From Rhodopirellula baltica (GTDB lineage Bacteria > Planctomycetota > Planctomycetia > Pirellulales > Pirellulaceae): a DNA stretch of 64,000 nucleotides. Positions within the stretch are counted from its first letter, which is position 1; every line of letters begins with the position of its first letter. The notes below the pieces were generated by a model. It had not been told where the DNA came from. It worked only from the letters and a program-made list of their open reading frames with translations, and did not search any database. Location: contig PPHI01000029.1 of assembly GCA_002901265.1 (NCBI GenBank), forward strand, positions 1-64,000, read 5' to 3'. Of the stretch, positions 17,141 to 25,869 are shown piece by piece. Made by a program: the position numbers and the translations under genes.

Positions 17141-17611
17141 TTCTAAAGTTTATCAGTTTTATGAGCGGTGTCACGAAGGGGATTTGAATGCTGCGGCGCG
17201 CGATTCCGAGAGCCTTGACCGGCTGCATCAAGGCGGCGATAGACGCCGTTTCGGCGGCATGGATCCCTTTCTAGATTCCGTCGGCGTGTTCTGTGTCGTT
17301 TGCGTTGGGGGGCGATTGTATCGCGTGGCGGGCATCTTGATGACTGCAAATATGAAGTCATGACGGTCAATTGTCGCTGTCGTTCGTGCCGCAACTTTCC
17401 TGTTGGAGCTGGCTTTTTGCAGACTGTCAGGCTTTTGGTGGCGGATTGAGATCGTCGGGGGGATTCGCGTTGGCCACTCGCGACGTTGTTGATACACGTT
17501 GCTCGCCCGGGCGATTAGAATGCGTGCTCCTCCCTCCGTCATTCGATCTGGTGCAGAGCTCTCGATTCTGCATCAATCCCCGCCAACTTTACCGCTAAGG
17601 AATTTCTCGTG
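17141..17611. other. Divergent intergenic region of about 470 bases
   Basis: Separates rsfS (minus) from the Tat oxidoreductase gene (plus) and must hold both promoters. A TTGACC at 17216-17221 is followed 17 bases later by GATAGA, a weak sigma-70-like arrangement reading plus-ward, but it is far from the gene. The oxidoreductase has a recognisable AAGGA at about 17597-17601 before its start. No convincing gene. Confidence 0.4.
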
Positions 17612-18970
17612 ATGCAAGACCGTTTCGAAACATCCAATCACTCCAACCCCGATGTGCCAAGCGAGGCATCAGACAAGTCATCACGACGTGACTTTATGGT
17701 GAAAGGTTCGGTCGCGGCATCAACCGTGGGTGCCGCAGCCATGCACGTACCGGCTGTACATGCCGCCGACGCAGCCGCGGCAAACACCGAATTGGTCCGA
17801 ATTGGGATTGTCGGTTTGGGCGGACGCGGCAGCGGCGCGCTCAGCGACACGATGACGATCAATGAAAACATCAAGCTGGTCGCGACCGCTGATATTGATC
17901 CGGGAAAAGCGACCGGGATCCTGCCACGGTTGCAGAAGACATTCGGTGAAAAGGTTTCCGTTGATGCGTCGAAGAACTATGTCGGTATCGATGCCTACAA
18001 ACGGATTCTTGACGACCCAGAAATCGACTTGGTGTTGATGACGACTCCGCCCGGGTTCCGTCCAACCTATGTAATGGAAGCGGTCCAGGCTGGGAAGCAC
18101 GTCTTTGCTGAAAAGCCATCGTGTGTTGATCCGACCGGTTACCGAACCTGTTTGGCCGCACATCAACTGGCCAAAGAGAACGGTACCGCAATCGTTACCG
18201 GGACTCAGTACCGTCGACAAACCAACTACGTTGAAGCGATCCGCCGTATTCACGAAGGCGCGATCGGTGACGTGATCAACATGACCGCTCGCTACTGCAG
18301 CACCGGCATTTGGTATCGCGCTCGCAAAGAAGGCATGTCCGATACGCAGTACCAGATCTACAACTGGATGCACTTCGTCTGGTTGTCAGGCGATCAAATC
18401 GCTGAACAAGCCGTTCACAATGTCGATGTGATGAACTGGGTCATGGGCGGCCCACCGGAATCGGCCTACGCAGGTGGCGGACGCTTTACTCGCCCCGACG
18501 ACAGCGAGATGTGGGACAACATGTCGGTCGATTTCAGCTACTCCGGCGACCGGCAAGTCTCGTTCATGTGTCGTCAGATCCGTGGGACTCAATCTGAAGT
18601 CGGCAATCGTATCTACGGATCCAATGGATCGGCGACCATCTTGGGAAGCAACGGTGGTGCGATGATCTATGACAAGTCAGGAAACGAAATCTGGTCAATG
18701 AAAGGCAACATTCAGGATGCCTATCGTCAAGAACATAAAGACTTGGTCGATTCGATTCGTGCCGGCAACCCGATCGTCGAACTGAAAGACACCGCTGACA
18801 GCTCGATGACCGCAGTCCTTGGCCGAACGGCTGCTTACACCGGTCAAAAGGTCGATTGGAGTTTCTTGACCGAGGAATCGAAGCAGGACTTGTTCCCGGC
18901 GGACTTTGATTACGAAGGTTCGCGTCCCGAGTCAAGCTTCGCCGTGCCTGGTGAAACCAAGCTGATCTAA
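17612..18970 (+). CDS. Tat-exported Gfo/Idh/MocA family oxidoreductase
   Basis: 452 residues from ATG 17612 (a GTG sits just before it). The twin-arginine signal is SRRDFMVKG with Arg25-Arg26, followed by an Ala-rich hydrophobic stretch to about residue 52, so the folded protein with its cofactor is exported to the periplasm. The Rossmann nucleotide site is GIVGLGGRGSG, and the conserved EKP motif of the family follows (VFAEKPSCVDP). The C-terminal half is the substrate-binding beta sheet. Members oxidise or reduce sugars and cyclitols with NAD(P). Planctomycetes have dozens of Tat-exported copies whose substrates are unknown, and neighbours give no hint here. A clear terminator follows. Confidence 0.95.
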   Translation: MQDRFETSNHSNPDVPSEASDKSSRRDFMVKGSVAASTVGAAAMHVPAVHAADAAAANTELVRIGIVGLGGRGSGALSDTMTINENIKLVATADIDPGKATGILPRLQKTFGEKVSVDASKNYVGIDAYKRILDDPEIDLVLMTTPPGFRPTYVMEAVQAGKHVFAEKPSCVDPTGYRTCLAAHQLAKENGTAIVTGTQYRRQTNYVEAIRRIHEGAIGDVINMTARYCSTGIWYRARKEGMSDTQYQIYNWMHFVWLSGDQIAEQAVHNVDVMNWVMGGPPESAYAGGGRFTRPDDSEMWDNMSVDFSYSGDRQVSFMCRQIRGTQSEVGNRIYGSNGSATILGSNGGAMIYDKSGNEIWSMKGNIQDAYRQEHKDLVDSIRAGNPIVELKDTADSSMTAVLGRTAAYTGQKVDWSFLTEESKQDLFPADFDYEGSRPESSFAVPGETKLI

Positions 18971-18999
18971 GCCAAGCGAACGCATCTGACCAAACTGCG

Positions 19000-19050
19000 A
19001 TCCGCAGGGAACCGAAGCCAGCATGGCATTTGGATTCTCTGCGGATTTTT
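19000..19050 (+). terminator. Rho-independent terminator after the Tat oxidoreductase gene
   Basis: Arms ATCCGCAG (19000-19007) and CTGCGGAT (19039-19046) pair perfectly and are extended inward by GGAA/TTC. The loop can form a small inner stem GCCA/TGGC. The second arm is followed at once by TTTTT. It starts 30 bases after the stop of the plus-strand gene. Confidence 0.85.
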
Positions 19051-19082
19051 CGTTGTGCGGACAGAAGATCGTCGGTCGCGTA

Positions 19083-20115
19083 TCAAAACTTGATCAACAG
19101 CAGCATCGAATAATAGACGTCGTTCGGACGCGCCCCCTGTGGAGTGCTGTCGTAGCGGTCGGTGACGGCGAGTTTTAGCGACAGATTTTCGGCGTCGTCG
19201 AGCAAAATCTCCCACGCCGCGTCGGCGACCAAACGGAAATCCGAGAAGTCTTCCCAGGCCGGGAAGTACTCCAGCTTGCCTTTGATTCGGTTTCGTTTGT
19301 TAACCTGAAAGTTGGCTTCGGAGCCGAACACTGCTTCAGGTTTCCACGAATCATCTGGGGCACCGATTTCTTTCGATGCACCAGCACCGAACCGGGTTGC
19401 GAGTGTCGCGTCGTCACTGCGCATAAAATAATATCCGGCACCACCGTTGAAGTTCAGACGCAGGTCAAACGCTTTGAACTGGTCCCATTCGGCACCGAAC
19501 TTTCCAAAGGCTGACCATCGCGAGTCCTTGTACATTCGGTTGTAATCAAGGTTGTATCGCCCGTTGTCTTCGGTTGTGACGCCGCGCGTTGTCGCTTTGC
19601 GGTAATCGAAATCGAGTTCCAACGTGTACCGTTCGGTACTGCGTTTCATCTCCAAACCGGTTTGTAGGGCAAGCGTACGTGAGTTGCCGCTGCTGCCGTC
19701 GAGGCCAAACTCGGCGTGATTTTTCCAGCCGTCTTTCAGCCATTGCCAGCACTTGGTACCAACGGATCGAATCTTCGGCCAGTGGCATCGTTTCACCGGT
19801 CTGCCCTGATTCGATCGCCTCACCGATTGGCATCGACGCCGTTTTGACGTTTGGTTCGCTCGACGGAAGGGCAGGCAAGTCGAGGGGAAGTTCGGCGGAT
19901 ACTAACGCAATCTCTGAAACAGCGGTCCCAGGACTGTCGATCGATTCCCAGTCAACTTGCGTGAACGGGAATGTTTCGAAAGATTCGACTGGGGGCGACC
20001 AGCGGTCAACCAGGGGCGATTCGGCGGCGGACCGGCGAGGCGTCACCAGCGCAATCGAAACGATCGCGACCAAGGTGGCAAGTCGTCGGAAGGGAATCAT
20101 GTCGGAAGCGTTCAT
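19083..20115 (-). pseudogene. DUF481/YdiY-like outer-membrane protein gene, interrupted by a one-base frameshift
   Basis: Two overlapping minus-strand frames make one protein. The first (from ATG 20115 or 20100) has a signal peptide ending in RRSAAES and a low-complexity linker to SIRWY. The second continues as WQWLKDGWKNHAEFG and runs to a C-terminal IKF, a DUF481-type beta barrel of alternating strands (LALQTGLEMKR, YTLELDFDYRK) ending in a hydrophobic-aromatic residue. The switch is at about 19755: dropping a single C from TACC restores one frame of about 343 residues. So this is a recent frameshift, a sequencing error or a +1 recoding site. The predicted product is a surface beta-barrel of unknown function. 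Confidence 0.7.
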
Positions 20116-20316
20116 CGGGCCGTGGTCATCGTTGCTAAAAAGACGTCTTCCGACTTTGGGTAGCAAAGATCTACCCCAGCCGTCAATCGAACCCGCCGGA
20201 GTCTAAAACCCATCGTGTGTCCGCGAGACACCCTACTGGTTGCTCATTGACGCCTCTTCTATCCTTTCGATGCTTGTACCGCTCCCTCCGTTGCCACTCT
20301 TCGCCCTCTCCTACCC

Positions 20317-21585
20317 ATGACCATTTATTTCGAAACCGGAAGCGAGTCGACGTCGCTGACGAGCGATGATCTGCGTTCCGCGTTGCACGAGACCTTTCAA
20401 AAGATCGGCGCACCAAAGAAAGCTTTGTTGCTGCCGCCCGATCACACGCGTTTGTTCAGCCGCGCAGGCGAGATTACTTCGCTGTGCTACGAAATGCTGG
20501 GGGACGCGATCGCCGACATCATGCCAGCTCTCGGAACACACAGCCCGATGAAGCCGGCGCAACTGGACCATATGTTTCCCGGTGTCCCGTTAGACTTGTT
20601 TCGTCCACACCGCTGGCGTGATGACGTCGTGACTTTGGGGACTGTCCCAGCCGAATTCGTTTCCAATGTAACCGGCGGATTGTACGACAGGCCTTGGCAG
20701 GCACAGGTCAATAAGTTGCTGCGCGACGGTGGCCACGATTTGATCTTTTCGATCGGCCAAGTTGTGCCGCACGAAGTGATCGGGATGGCGAACTACAACA
20801 AAAATATCTTTGTTGGCACCGGTGGCGCGGAGGGAATCAATGAAAGCCACTATTTGAGCGCCGTCTACGGCATCGAGCAAACGCTCGGTCAAGCCAACAC
20901 GCCATTGCGGCAGATCCTGAACTATGCCCAAGACCAGTTTTGTCGCGAGATGCCACTGCTGTATGCGTTGACTGTCATCCAGCAGATGCCTGACGGTGCA
21001 CTTCACACGCGTGGGCTTTATATCGGGGACGACCACGAAACGTTTTTCAAAGCGGCGGATCTTTCGTATCGCGTCAACATCACCCACCTGGAAAAACCGC
21101 CTCAGCATATTGTCGCGTATTTGGATCCGAACGAATTCAAGAGCACCTGGCTTGGCAACAAGGCCATCTACCGGACTCGATTGGCAATCGCCGATGGCGG
21201 TCGCTTGACCGTATTGGGGCCTGCCGTGGAGGAGTTCGGCGAAGATCACGAAATCGATCGACTGATTCGTCGTTATGGCTACCTGACCAAAAAAGAAATC
21301 GTCGATCTGGTGCGTGATAACGAGGACCTCGCGGCGAACCCTTCGGCGGCTGCCCACTTGGTACATGGCTCCTCGGAAAACCGCTTCGAAGTCGTCTATG
21401 CGGCCGGGAAGCTTTCTGCAGACGAAATTCGCTCGGTGAATTACACGCCCGGCGATATCAACGAGTTGATGCAGCGCTACAACCCGGAAACGTTGACCGA
21501 CGGGTGGCATAAAGACGCCGATGGTAACGAGTTCTATTTCATCCAGAATCCCGCCTTGGGGCTTTGGCAAGCTGCGTTGAGTTAG
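20317..21585 (+). CDS. Lactate-racemase (LarA-like, DUF2088) domain protein
   Basis: 422 residues, matching LarA length. The N-terminal lobe has PPDHTR at 40-45 and ALGTHSPM at 71-78, both signatures of the nickel-pincer racemase family (LarA normally reads GTHRPM). The central region with FSIGQVVPHEVIGM and GTGGAEGINESHY is the hinge and active-site part. LarA isomerises hydroxy acids using a Lys-tethered nickel-pincer cofactor made by LarB, LarC and LarE; none of those is in this window, so they must be elsewhere or this paralogue uses another chemistry. Substrate unknown: many LarA homologues act on 2-hydroxy acids or sugar acids other than lactate. Single gene. Confidence 0.85.
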   Translation: MTIYFETGSESTSLTSDDLRSALHETFQKIGAPKKALLLPPDHTRLFSRAGEITSLCYEMLGDAIADIMPALGTHSPMKPAQLDHMFPGVPLDLFRPHRWRDDVVTLGTVPAEFVSNVTGGLYDRPWQAQVNKLLRDGGHDLIFSIGQVVPHEVIGMANYNKNIFVGTGGAEGINESHYLSAVYGIEQTLGQANTPLRQILNYAQDQFCREMPLLYALTVIQQMPDGALHTRGLYIGDDHETFFKAADLSYRVNITHLEKPPQHIVAYLDPNEFKSTWLGNKAIYRTRLAIADGGRLTVLGPAVEEFGEDHEIDRLIRRYGYLTKKEIVDLVRDNEDLAANPSAAAHLVHGSSENRFEVVYAAGKLSADEIRSVNYTPGDINELMQRYNPETLTDGWHKDADGNEFYFIQNPALGLWQAALS

Positions 21586-21941
21586 TACCAGTTTTTTAGC
21601 GATTCGGCGGCTTTTTTGCTTGGCGGTAAAGCGACAACCCGCTTGAATAACCTTGCCCCACAAACGCGTGTGTCGCCCGGGGTCAGGTGAACCATGACAC
21701 CTGATCACGGGTACGTTTGCGTGCCCTGTTTTTTCCAGCACTGACGACTGATCTCGGTCAACCGCGAAAGTGTCCCTAATCCGTATTGGTTCGCCAAAGG
21801 CCGTCTGCTATTTTTCGCGAAACGGCAAACGGCTTGATGAACGGGACGCTTTGCTGATTTGGTTGACGGAACTAATTCGATGTCCCCGCGTATTTCCAAA
21901 CGCCGGCCGGGGCACTCGTCGCGCTGGAAAGGAGACCAGAA
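21586..21941. other. Intergenic region of about 355 bases with a hairpin
   Basis: Contains T runs shortly after the LarA-like stop (21592-21597 and 21614-21619) that may take part in termination, and an inverted repeat at 21677-21710. The right end carries the GGAAAGGAGACC ribosome binding site of rimI. No gene is apparent. Confidence 0.4.
21677..21710. repeat. Imperfect inverted repeat (hairpin)
   Basis: TCAGGTG (21683-21689) and CACCTGA (21698-21704) pair perfectly across an 8-base loop. An outer CCCG/CGGG extends the stem after an internal 3-base mismatch on each side. There is no T run after it. It could be a REP-like element, a terminator assisted by Rho or a regulator site; the sequence alone does not decide. 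Confidence 0.45.
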
Positions 21942-22463
21942 GTGAAACAAGCCAAAGAAACCCCGGTCTGTGTACATATTCGTTGGATGATCCGCCGGGA
22001 TATGCCATCGGTTCTCGGAATCGAGAAAGCCTGCTTCGAATTTGCATGGAACGAGGATGACTTTATCCGCTGCCTGCGTCAGCGGAACTGCATCGGGATG
22101 GTCGCTGAGAAAGACGACGAAATCGTCGGGTTCATGATCTATGAATTGCACAAAAATCGACTGCACATTTTGAATTTCGCAGTTCACCCCGATCACCGCC
22201 GCGACGGTGTCGGCAACGCGATGTGCAGCAAGTTGTTCGGCAAGCTCTCGCACGAACGACGCAATCGCATCATGTTGGAAGTCCGCGAAACCAACTTGGA
22301 TGCCCAGTTGTTCTTTAAGTCGCTCGGCTTCCGTGCGATCAGTGTCTTGCGAGACTTCTATGACGACACGATCGAAGACGCGTATCTAATGCAGTATCGC
22401 TACCAGCCCAACGCTGCCGAGATCGCGCAGCCAGGAAACCGCATCACCAGAATGGCTGGCTAG
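21942..22463 (+). CDS. rimI: Ribosomal protein S18-alanine N-acetyltransferase family (GNAT)
   Basis: 173 residues from GTG 21942, chosen because a strong AAGGAG lies 8-13 bases upstream. The GNAT fold is complete: the N-terminal RRDMPSVLGIEKACFEFAW block, the strand HILNFAVHPDHRRDGVG with the acetyl-CoA P-loop (R-R-x-G-V-G), LEVRETNLDAQLFFKSLGF and a YY-like DFYDDT ending. These features match RimI, which acetylates the N-terminal Ala of ribosomal protein bS18. The tail after LMQYRY is a 20-residue extension. Other GNAT targets are possible. A perfect hairpin without a T run lies 18 bases past the stop. Confidence 0.85.
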   Translation: MKQAKETPVCVHIRWMIRRDMPSVLGIEKACFEFAWNEDDFIRCLRQRNCIGMVAEKDDEIVGFMIYELHKNRLHILNFAVHPDHRRDGVGNAMCSKLFGKLSHERRNRIMLEVRETNLDAQLFFKSLGFRAISVLRDFYDDTIEDAYLMQYRYQPNAAEIAQPGNRITRMAG

Positions 22464-22480
22464 TTCAAGGCTGATCGTTC

Positions 22481-22508
22481 CTTCGTCCGCTTGTTGTGGC
22501 GGACGAAG
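22481..22508 (+). terminator. Perfect 10-bp hairpin after rimI, terminator-like without T tract
   Basis: CTTCGTCCGC (22481-22490) pairs with GCGGACGAAG (22499-22508) across an 8-base loop TTGTTGTG. The following bases (TGATGAGTC) contain no T run, so it is either a transcript-end stabiliser or a weak terminator serving rimI. Confidence 0.5.
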
Positions 22509-22638
22509 TGATGAGTCGCTCGATCCGATGGCCGCAGGTGAAAATGCTGCGGTTGAAGAGGGGAGCCGAGCGGATTGCAAATTGGATTTTCATTTGCTGA
22601 CGCACGCTAGCGTCGGTTTTTTCGTGCATTAATGCCTT

Positions 22639-22676
<38 letters not shown>

Positions 22677-22812
22677 AGCGTTTGCGGTGCTAGCGATTCT
22701 GGCTGGTGTCTGTATCCCGATCGTTGGTAACCGACGTTAGCGCGTAACGGCTCAGTTGGTGCTGGCACAGGAAGTTGCCGGTTGTCACGCTGCGTTGGAG
22801 CAAACGCGATTC

Positions 22813-24078
22813 CTAGATTCCGTAGCGTTCTTTGAAGCAGTCGCGGTGTGTCGATGCGAGCGTCGCGACGGCGGCCATGCCAGCCGATTCGGCTGCGTTG
22901 GCGATCTGGCTGAGCAGTTCTCCGTAAGCCGGCATCGGTTCTGCGCCAAGGTCCCAGCCGGCTTTCATGAGTGCTTGGTAGGTATCATTGGGCGCGGCGT
23001 TTTGGGCTCGGTTCGCAAAGTGGTCGAACACCATTTGTCGGCGGTCGGCAGCGTCGTTGGCGGCAAGGCAGTCTAGGTACTCTTGCTCACTCGGGTCTGC
23101 GCTGCGGTAGCCAAGTTGCTGTAACCTCGAGGCGGAGAATTTTTGGCCTTCGTTGATGAAAGCGTGTGTCCGGACGCGAACGGTTTGGTCGGTGAATACT
23201 GAGCACTGCAGGCCTTTCCGGTAGCATGCAATTGCTCGTTCGCGGTTGTCACTCCGTTCAAAGCTGTAGCCCCATAAGTCGTAGACCCAGGCGAGGTCGT
23301 GTCGCCGTGTGTCGATCGCTTGGCAGTGTTCGGCGACCTTGGCCCAGTCCTGTGCGGCGCAGGCAGTATCGCTTTGCAGGCCGATATTTAATGCGAGCGA
23401 TTGCGGCACGAGGCGACAATCAAACAGGTACTGTTGCTTCTCGACAGCCGGCACGCTTTTCCATTTGCTATGGCTGAGCTCTTGGAGGGCTGGGTTGTCG
23501 ATCGCCGCGATGCAAAGCTGGCAGCGGACAGCGACCTCAGAGAGTTTGCATTGAAGCAGATGCTCGGCGAGCTGTTCGGGGGCATTATTCGGCGTGAGTT
23601 GGTTGACGCGTCCGTTCAATCGCCCGATCGCCCAGTCGTCGACCGCGTGGGAGTCGCGGGGGGGCGAGTCATCTTCGAGTGCGGCGAACGCATGCTCGCG
23701 TTGTCCGCCGGGGAGTTGTTGCCGTACCGAGTCGAAGTAGATTGCTTCGGAGAGTGACGATCCCCAGGGAATCCAGTCGCCGCCGCCATGGAACCATTGA
23801 ACGATTTCAGTGGGGCGATTGTTTTGGCCAAGGCGAACACAAAGGTGGTCGCCGATTCCGTTGGAAATCAGCGGCAGGAAATCGCATGGCATCAGGGCCG
23901 GCCAGACCGCATGCGGGGCTGGTGCCAACAGGGCTTCCGGTTCGATCGCGAGCAGGAATCGTTGGCCACCGCCATCATCAGCGGATCGCCAAATCTCGTC
24001 GTCAAACCAGGCGCGAAGGTCGTCGGTGAGCACACACCGGTACCGCTGCTGGATCTGTTCGGACCACGGTACGGACAT
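22813..24078 (-). CDS. SUKH (SMI1/KNR4) domain protein with helical repeat region
   Basis: 421 residues. Residues about 48-115 match a SUKH fold: LLAPAPHAVWPALMP, DFLPLISNGIGDHLCV and then GGGDWIPWG. SUKH domains are common immunity modules that neutralise nuclease toxins, and also occur as general protein-binding domains. Residues about 180-420 are helices in pairs including AWVYDLWGYSFERSDNRERAIACYRKGL, which looks like tetratricopeptide repeats. No toxin gene, transposase or polymorphic-toxin cluster is nearby, so an immunity role is not supported by context. Planctomycetes carry many SUKH proteins. Cytoplasmic, no signal. Single gene on the minus strand. Confidence 0.8.
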   Translation of the reverse strand: MSVPWSEQIQQRYRCVLTDDLRAWFDDEIWRSADDGGGQRFLLAIEPEALLAPAPHAVWPALMPCDFLPLISNGIGDHLCVRLGQNNRPTEIVQWFHGGGDWIPWGSSLSEAIYFDSVRQQLPGGQREHAFAALEDDSPPRDSHAVDDWAIGRLNGRVNQLTPNNAPEQLAEHLLQCKLSEVAVRCQLCIAAIDNPALQELSHSKWKSVPAVEKQQYLFDCRLVPQSLALNIGLQSDTACAAQDWAKVAEHCQAIDTRRHDLAWVYDLWGYSFERSDNRERAIACYRKGLQCSVFTDQTVRVRTHAFINEGQKFSASRLQQLGYRSADPSEQEYLDCLAANDAADRRQMVFDHFANRAQNAAPNDTYQALMKAGWDLGAEPMPAYGELLSQIANAAESAGMAAVATLASTHRDCFKERYGI

Positions 24079-24108
24079 GTACTTCGAACGCAGGGGAAGG
24101 GACGCAGG

Positions 24109-25869
24109 CTATTTGATGAGGCTCATGTAGAAGCTGAACATTCGCTCGTCGTCGAATTCGCCTTTGTTGACAGGGAATGCAAAGTCAAATGCGAGCGGTG
24201 CAGGTCCAAGGGCTGGGATCGCAACACGGAATCCAACACCGGGGGACACACGAAATGTATCAGAATCCAGCTTCACGCTTTCTTCGACGGTACCAAAATC
24301 GCAAAATAAGACGCCTCGGAACGCGTCATCTGCCGTTATGGGGAACATATACTCCACAGAGTTTAGCCACTCGAATTGGCCCCCAACTTGGATCCCGTTG
24401 CGCCCGCCCGCGACCGGTCCAGCACCGCGGAAATTGAAACCGCGTAGAGTCGCGTAGCCACCGGCGAAGAAGTGTTCGAAGATCGGGGTATCGTCGCCGC
24501 TGTAGCCAAACTGAGTGCTATACGAAATCGTTTGTTTTCCGCTGCCGTCGGCTCGCTCAGCGAGCAGCCAGTAGGTTCTGTATTCGAGCTCGAAGCGGGC
24601 GTAGTCGAAATCACCAAACGCTTCTTCGAATTTGAATTGGAAGTAGTGACCTTCGCTGGGCTGGATCGGGTTGTCACGCGTGTTGTGGGTCAGCGTGATG
24701 TTGCCGGTATAGAGTTCGTTGTCGCCGACAAGAGCGTCGAGCTCGGCAGAGACGCCGGGCAAGCGGAGTCGGCTGATGTCAACGTTCTGCCCGCCGACGC
24801 CCACTGCCAATGACAGGTCGGGAGTGATGCGATAGCCCAGGGACACTTTCGCGCCCAGGCGTTCTTCGTCCCAGTCATTGAACCGACGGTCGTACAGGAA
24901 TCCACTGGCTGAGAAGCTGATCGGAAGGTACCCGAACAAGTTTGGGTCGGCGAATTGCAAGCTGTATCGGTCGAACACGCTGCCGGGTGCGGCTTCCAGT
25001 CGAAACGTTTGGCCGGCACCACGAAACGCGGTGCCGCTGAACAGGTCACTGAAAGAACGCGGCCAGCGACTGATGTCAAAGTTGCGTTCATCGATTGTGA
25101 TTTGTCCGGTCACCCCGGCATCACTATTGACCGCACCACCGAGCATGATTCGCCCGGTTCGCGCGGGAAAGCCGTTGATCAGCAAATCTGCGGTGCGGAC
25201 GTTGGGTGTGTAGACCGGATCGGTCCCGATTGGCGGATACGCAGTCCCGCTTCCTGGCACAGAAGTGCCGGGCATCAGCGATTGGGTGCGGGGCCCGAAC
25301 ATCCGTGGTGGAAATTCAGGGGCGGCCGCAACAGATGGGGCCGGCTGTACGTTTGTTTGCGGCTGCGGAACGCCAGCGCCGGATGTGGCGTAGCTAGGCT
25401 GGTTCCCGTAGCCCTGCTGGCTTTGGGGAGCCGGCTGGTTGGTATAGCTTGGCGGTGTGTTCAGGCCCGGCTGGACTTGGTATTGCGACGGGGTGTAGTT
25501 CCGTGGTGTCGCGGTTTGCTGTGGATTAGCGTATTGCGGAGCGGTTTGAGTGTATCCGCCACCATACGGGTCAAACTGTTGTGCCGAAGCATCGCTGGCG
25601 AAGCAACCGATTGCAGCGACGGCCGCAGCGGCGATTGATTTGAGCGAAAGTTTGCTCTGTGTCGTTTGCGAATCCCAGAGGCATGACTTCAGTTCCATCG
25701 CACACGCTTTGAAAAGGCGTGTGGCACCCGTCGACTTCGACACGTCGGTTTGACTTGCGTCGGAGTTGGCATGGCGATCAAGTCGGAGCATCGTTGGCCG
25801 TGTGTGCAAAAAAGGATTCTTGAAGTGTTTCGCAATGGAGCTGGTCGATCGTTTGGTCGGAGCGTTCAT
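24109..25869 (-). CDS. BamA/Omp85-type outer-membrane barrel protein without POTRA domains
   Basis: 586 residues from ATG 25869, which overlaps the previous stop by one base (TAATG). A signal peptide lies at about residues 74-95 (KLSLKSIAAAAVAAIG to SDASAQ), so an internal start at ATG 25698 (529 residues) is also plausible. Next comes a Gln/Pro/Thr/Tyr-rich linker to about residue 195, then a 16-strand-type barrel. It opens with IMLGGAVNSDAGVTGQI, has the lid-loop signature LRGF (TLRGFNFRG) and ends in the hydrophobic strand MFSFYMSLIK. It forms the membrane half of the outer-membrane assembly machine. The POTRA half is encoded by the gene immediately upstream. Confidence 0.88.
   Translation of the reverse strand: MNAPTKRSTSSIAKHFKNPFLHTRPTMLRLDRHANSDASQTDVSKSTGATRLFKACAMELKSCLWDSQTTQSKLSLKSIAAAAVAAIGCFASDASAQQFDPYGGGYTQTAPQYANPQQTATPRNYTPSQYQVQPGLNTPPSYTNQPAPQSQQGYGNQPSYATSGAGVPQPQTNVQPAPSVAAAPEFPPRMFGPRTQSLMPGTSVPGSGTAYPPIGTDPVYTPNVRTADLLINGFPARTGRIMLGGAVNSDAGVTGQITIDERNFDISRWPRSFSDLFSGTAFRGAGQTFRLEAAPGSVFDRYSLQFADPNLFGYLPISFSASGFLYDRRFNDWDEERLGAKVSLGYRITPDLSLAVGVGGQNVDISRLRLPGVSAELDALVGDNELYTGNITLTHNTRDNPIQPSEGHYFQFKFEEAFGDFDYARFELEYRTYWLLAERADGSGKQTISYSTQFGYSGDDTPIFEHFFAGGYATLRGFNFRGAGPVAGGRNGIQVGGQFEWLNSVEYMFPITADDAFRGVLFCDFGTVEESVKLDSDTFRVSPGVGFRVAIPALGPAPLAFDFAFPVNKGEFDDERMFSFYMSLIK
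25701..25723. repeat. Short inverted repeat upstream of an alternative barrel-gene start
   Basis: CACACGC (25701-25707) and GCGTGTG (25717-25723) are perfect complements around TTTGAAAAG. On the minus strand the hairpin sits two bases before the internal ATG at 25698. It could lower translation from that start, or be a scattered intergenic repeat that now lies inside the longer frame. Confidence 0.5.

Noticed and set aside
22813-24078. SUKH protein as immunity gene of a toxin system
   Set aside because: No toxin, polymorphic repeat or mobile element is close, and the long TPR-like region is not typical of immunity proteins.
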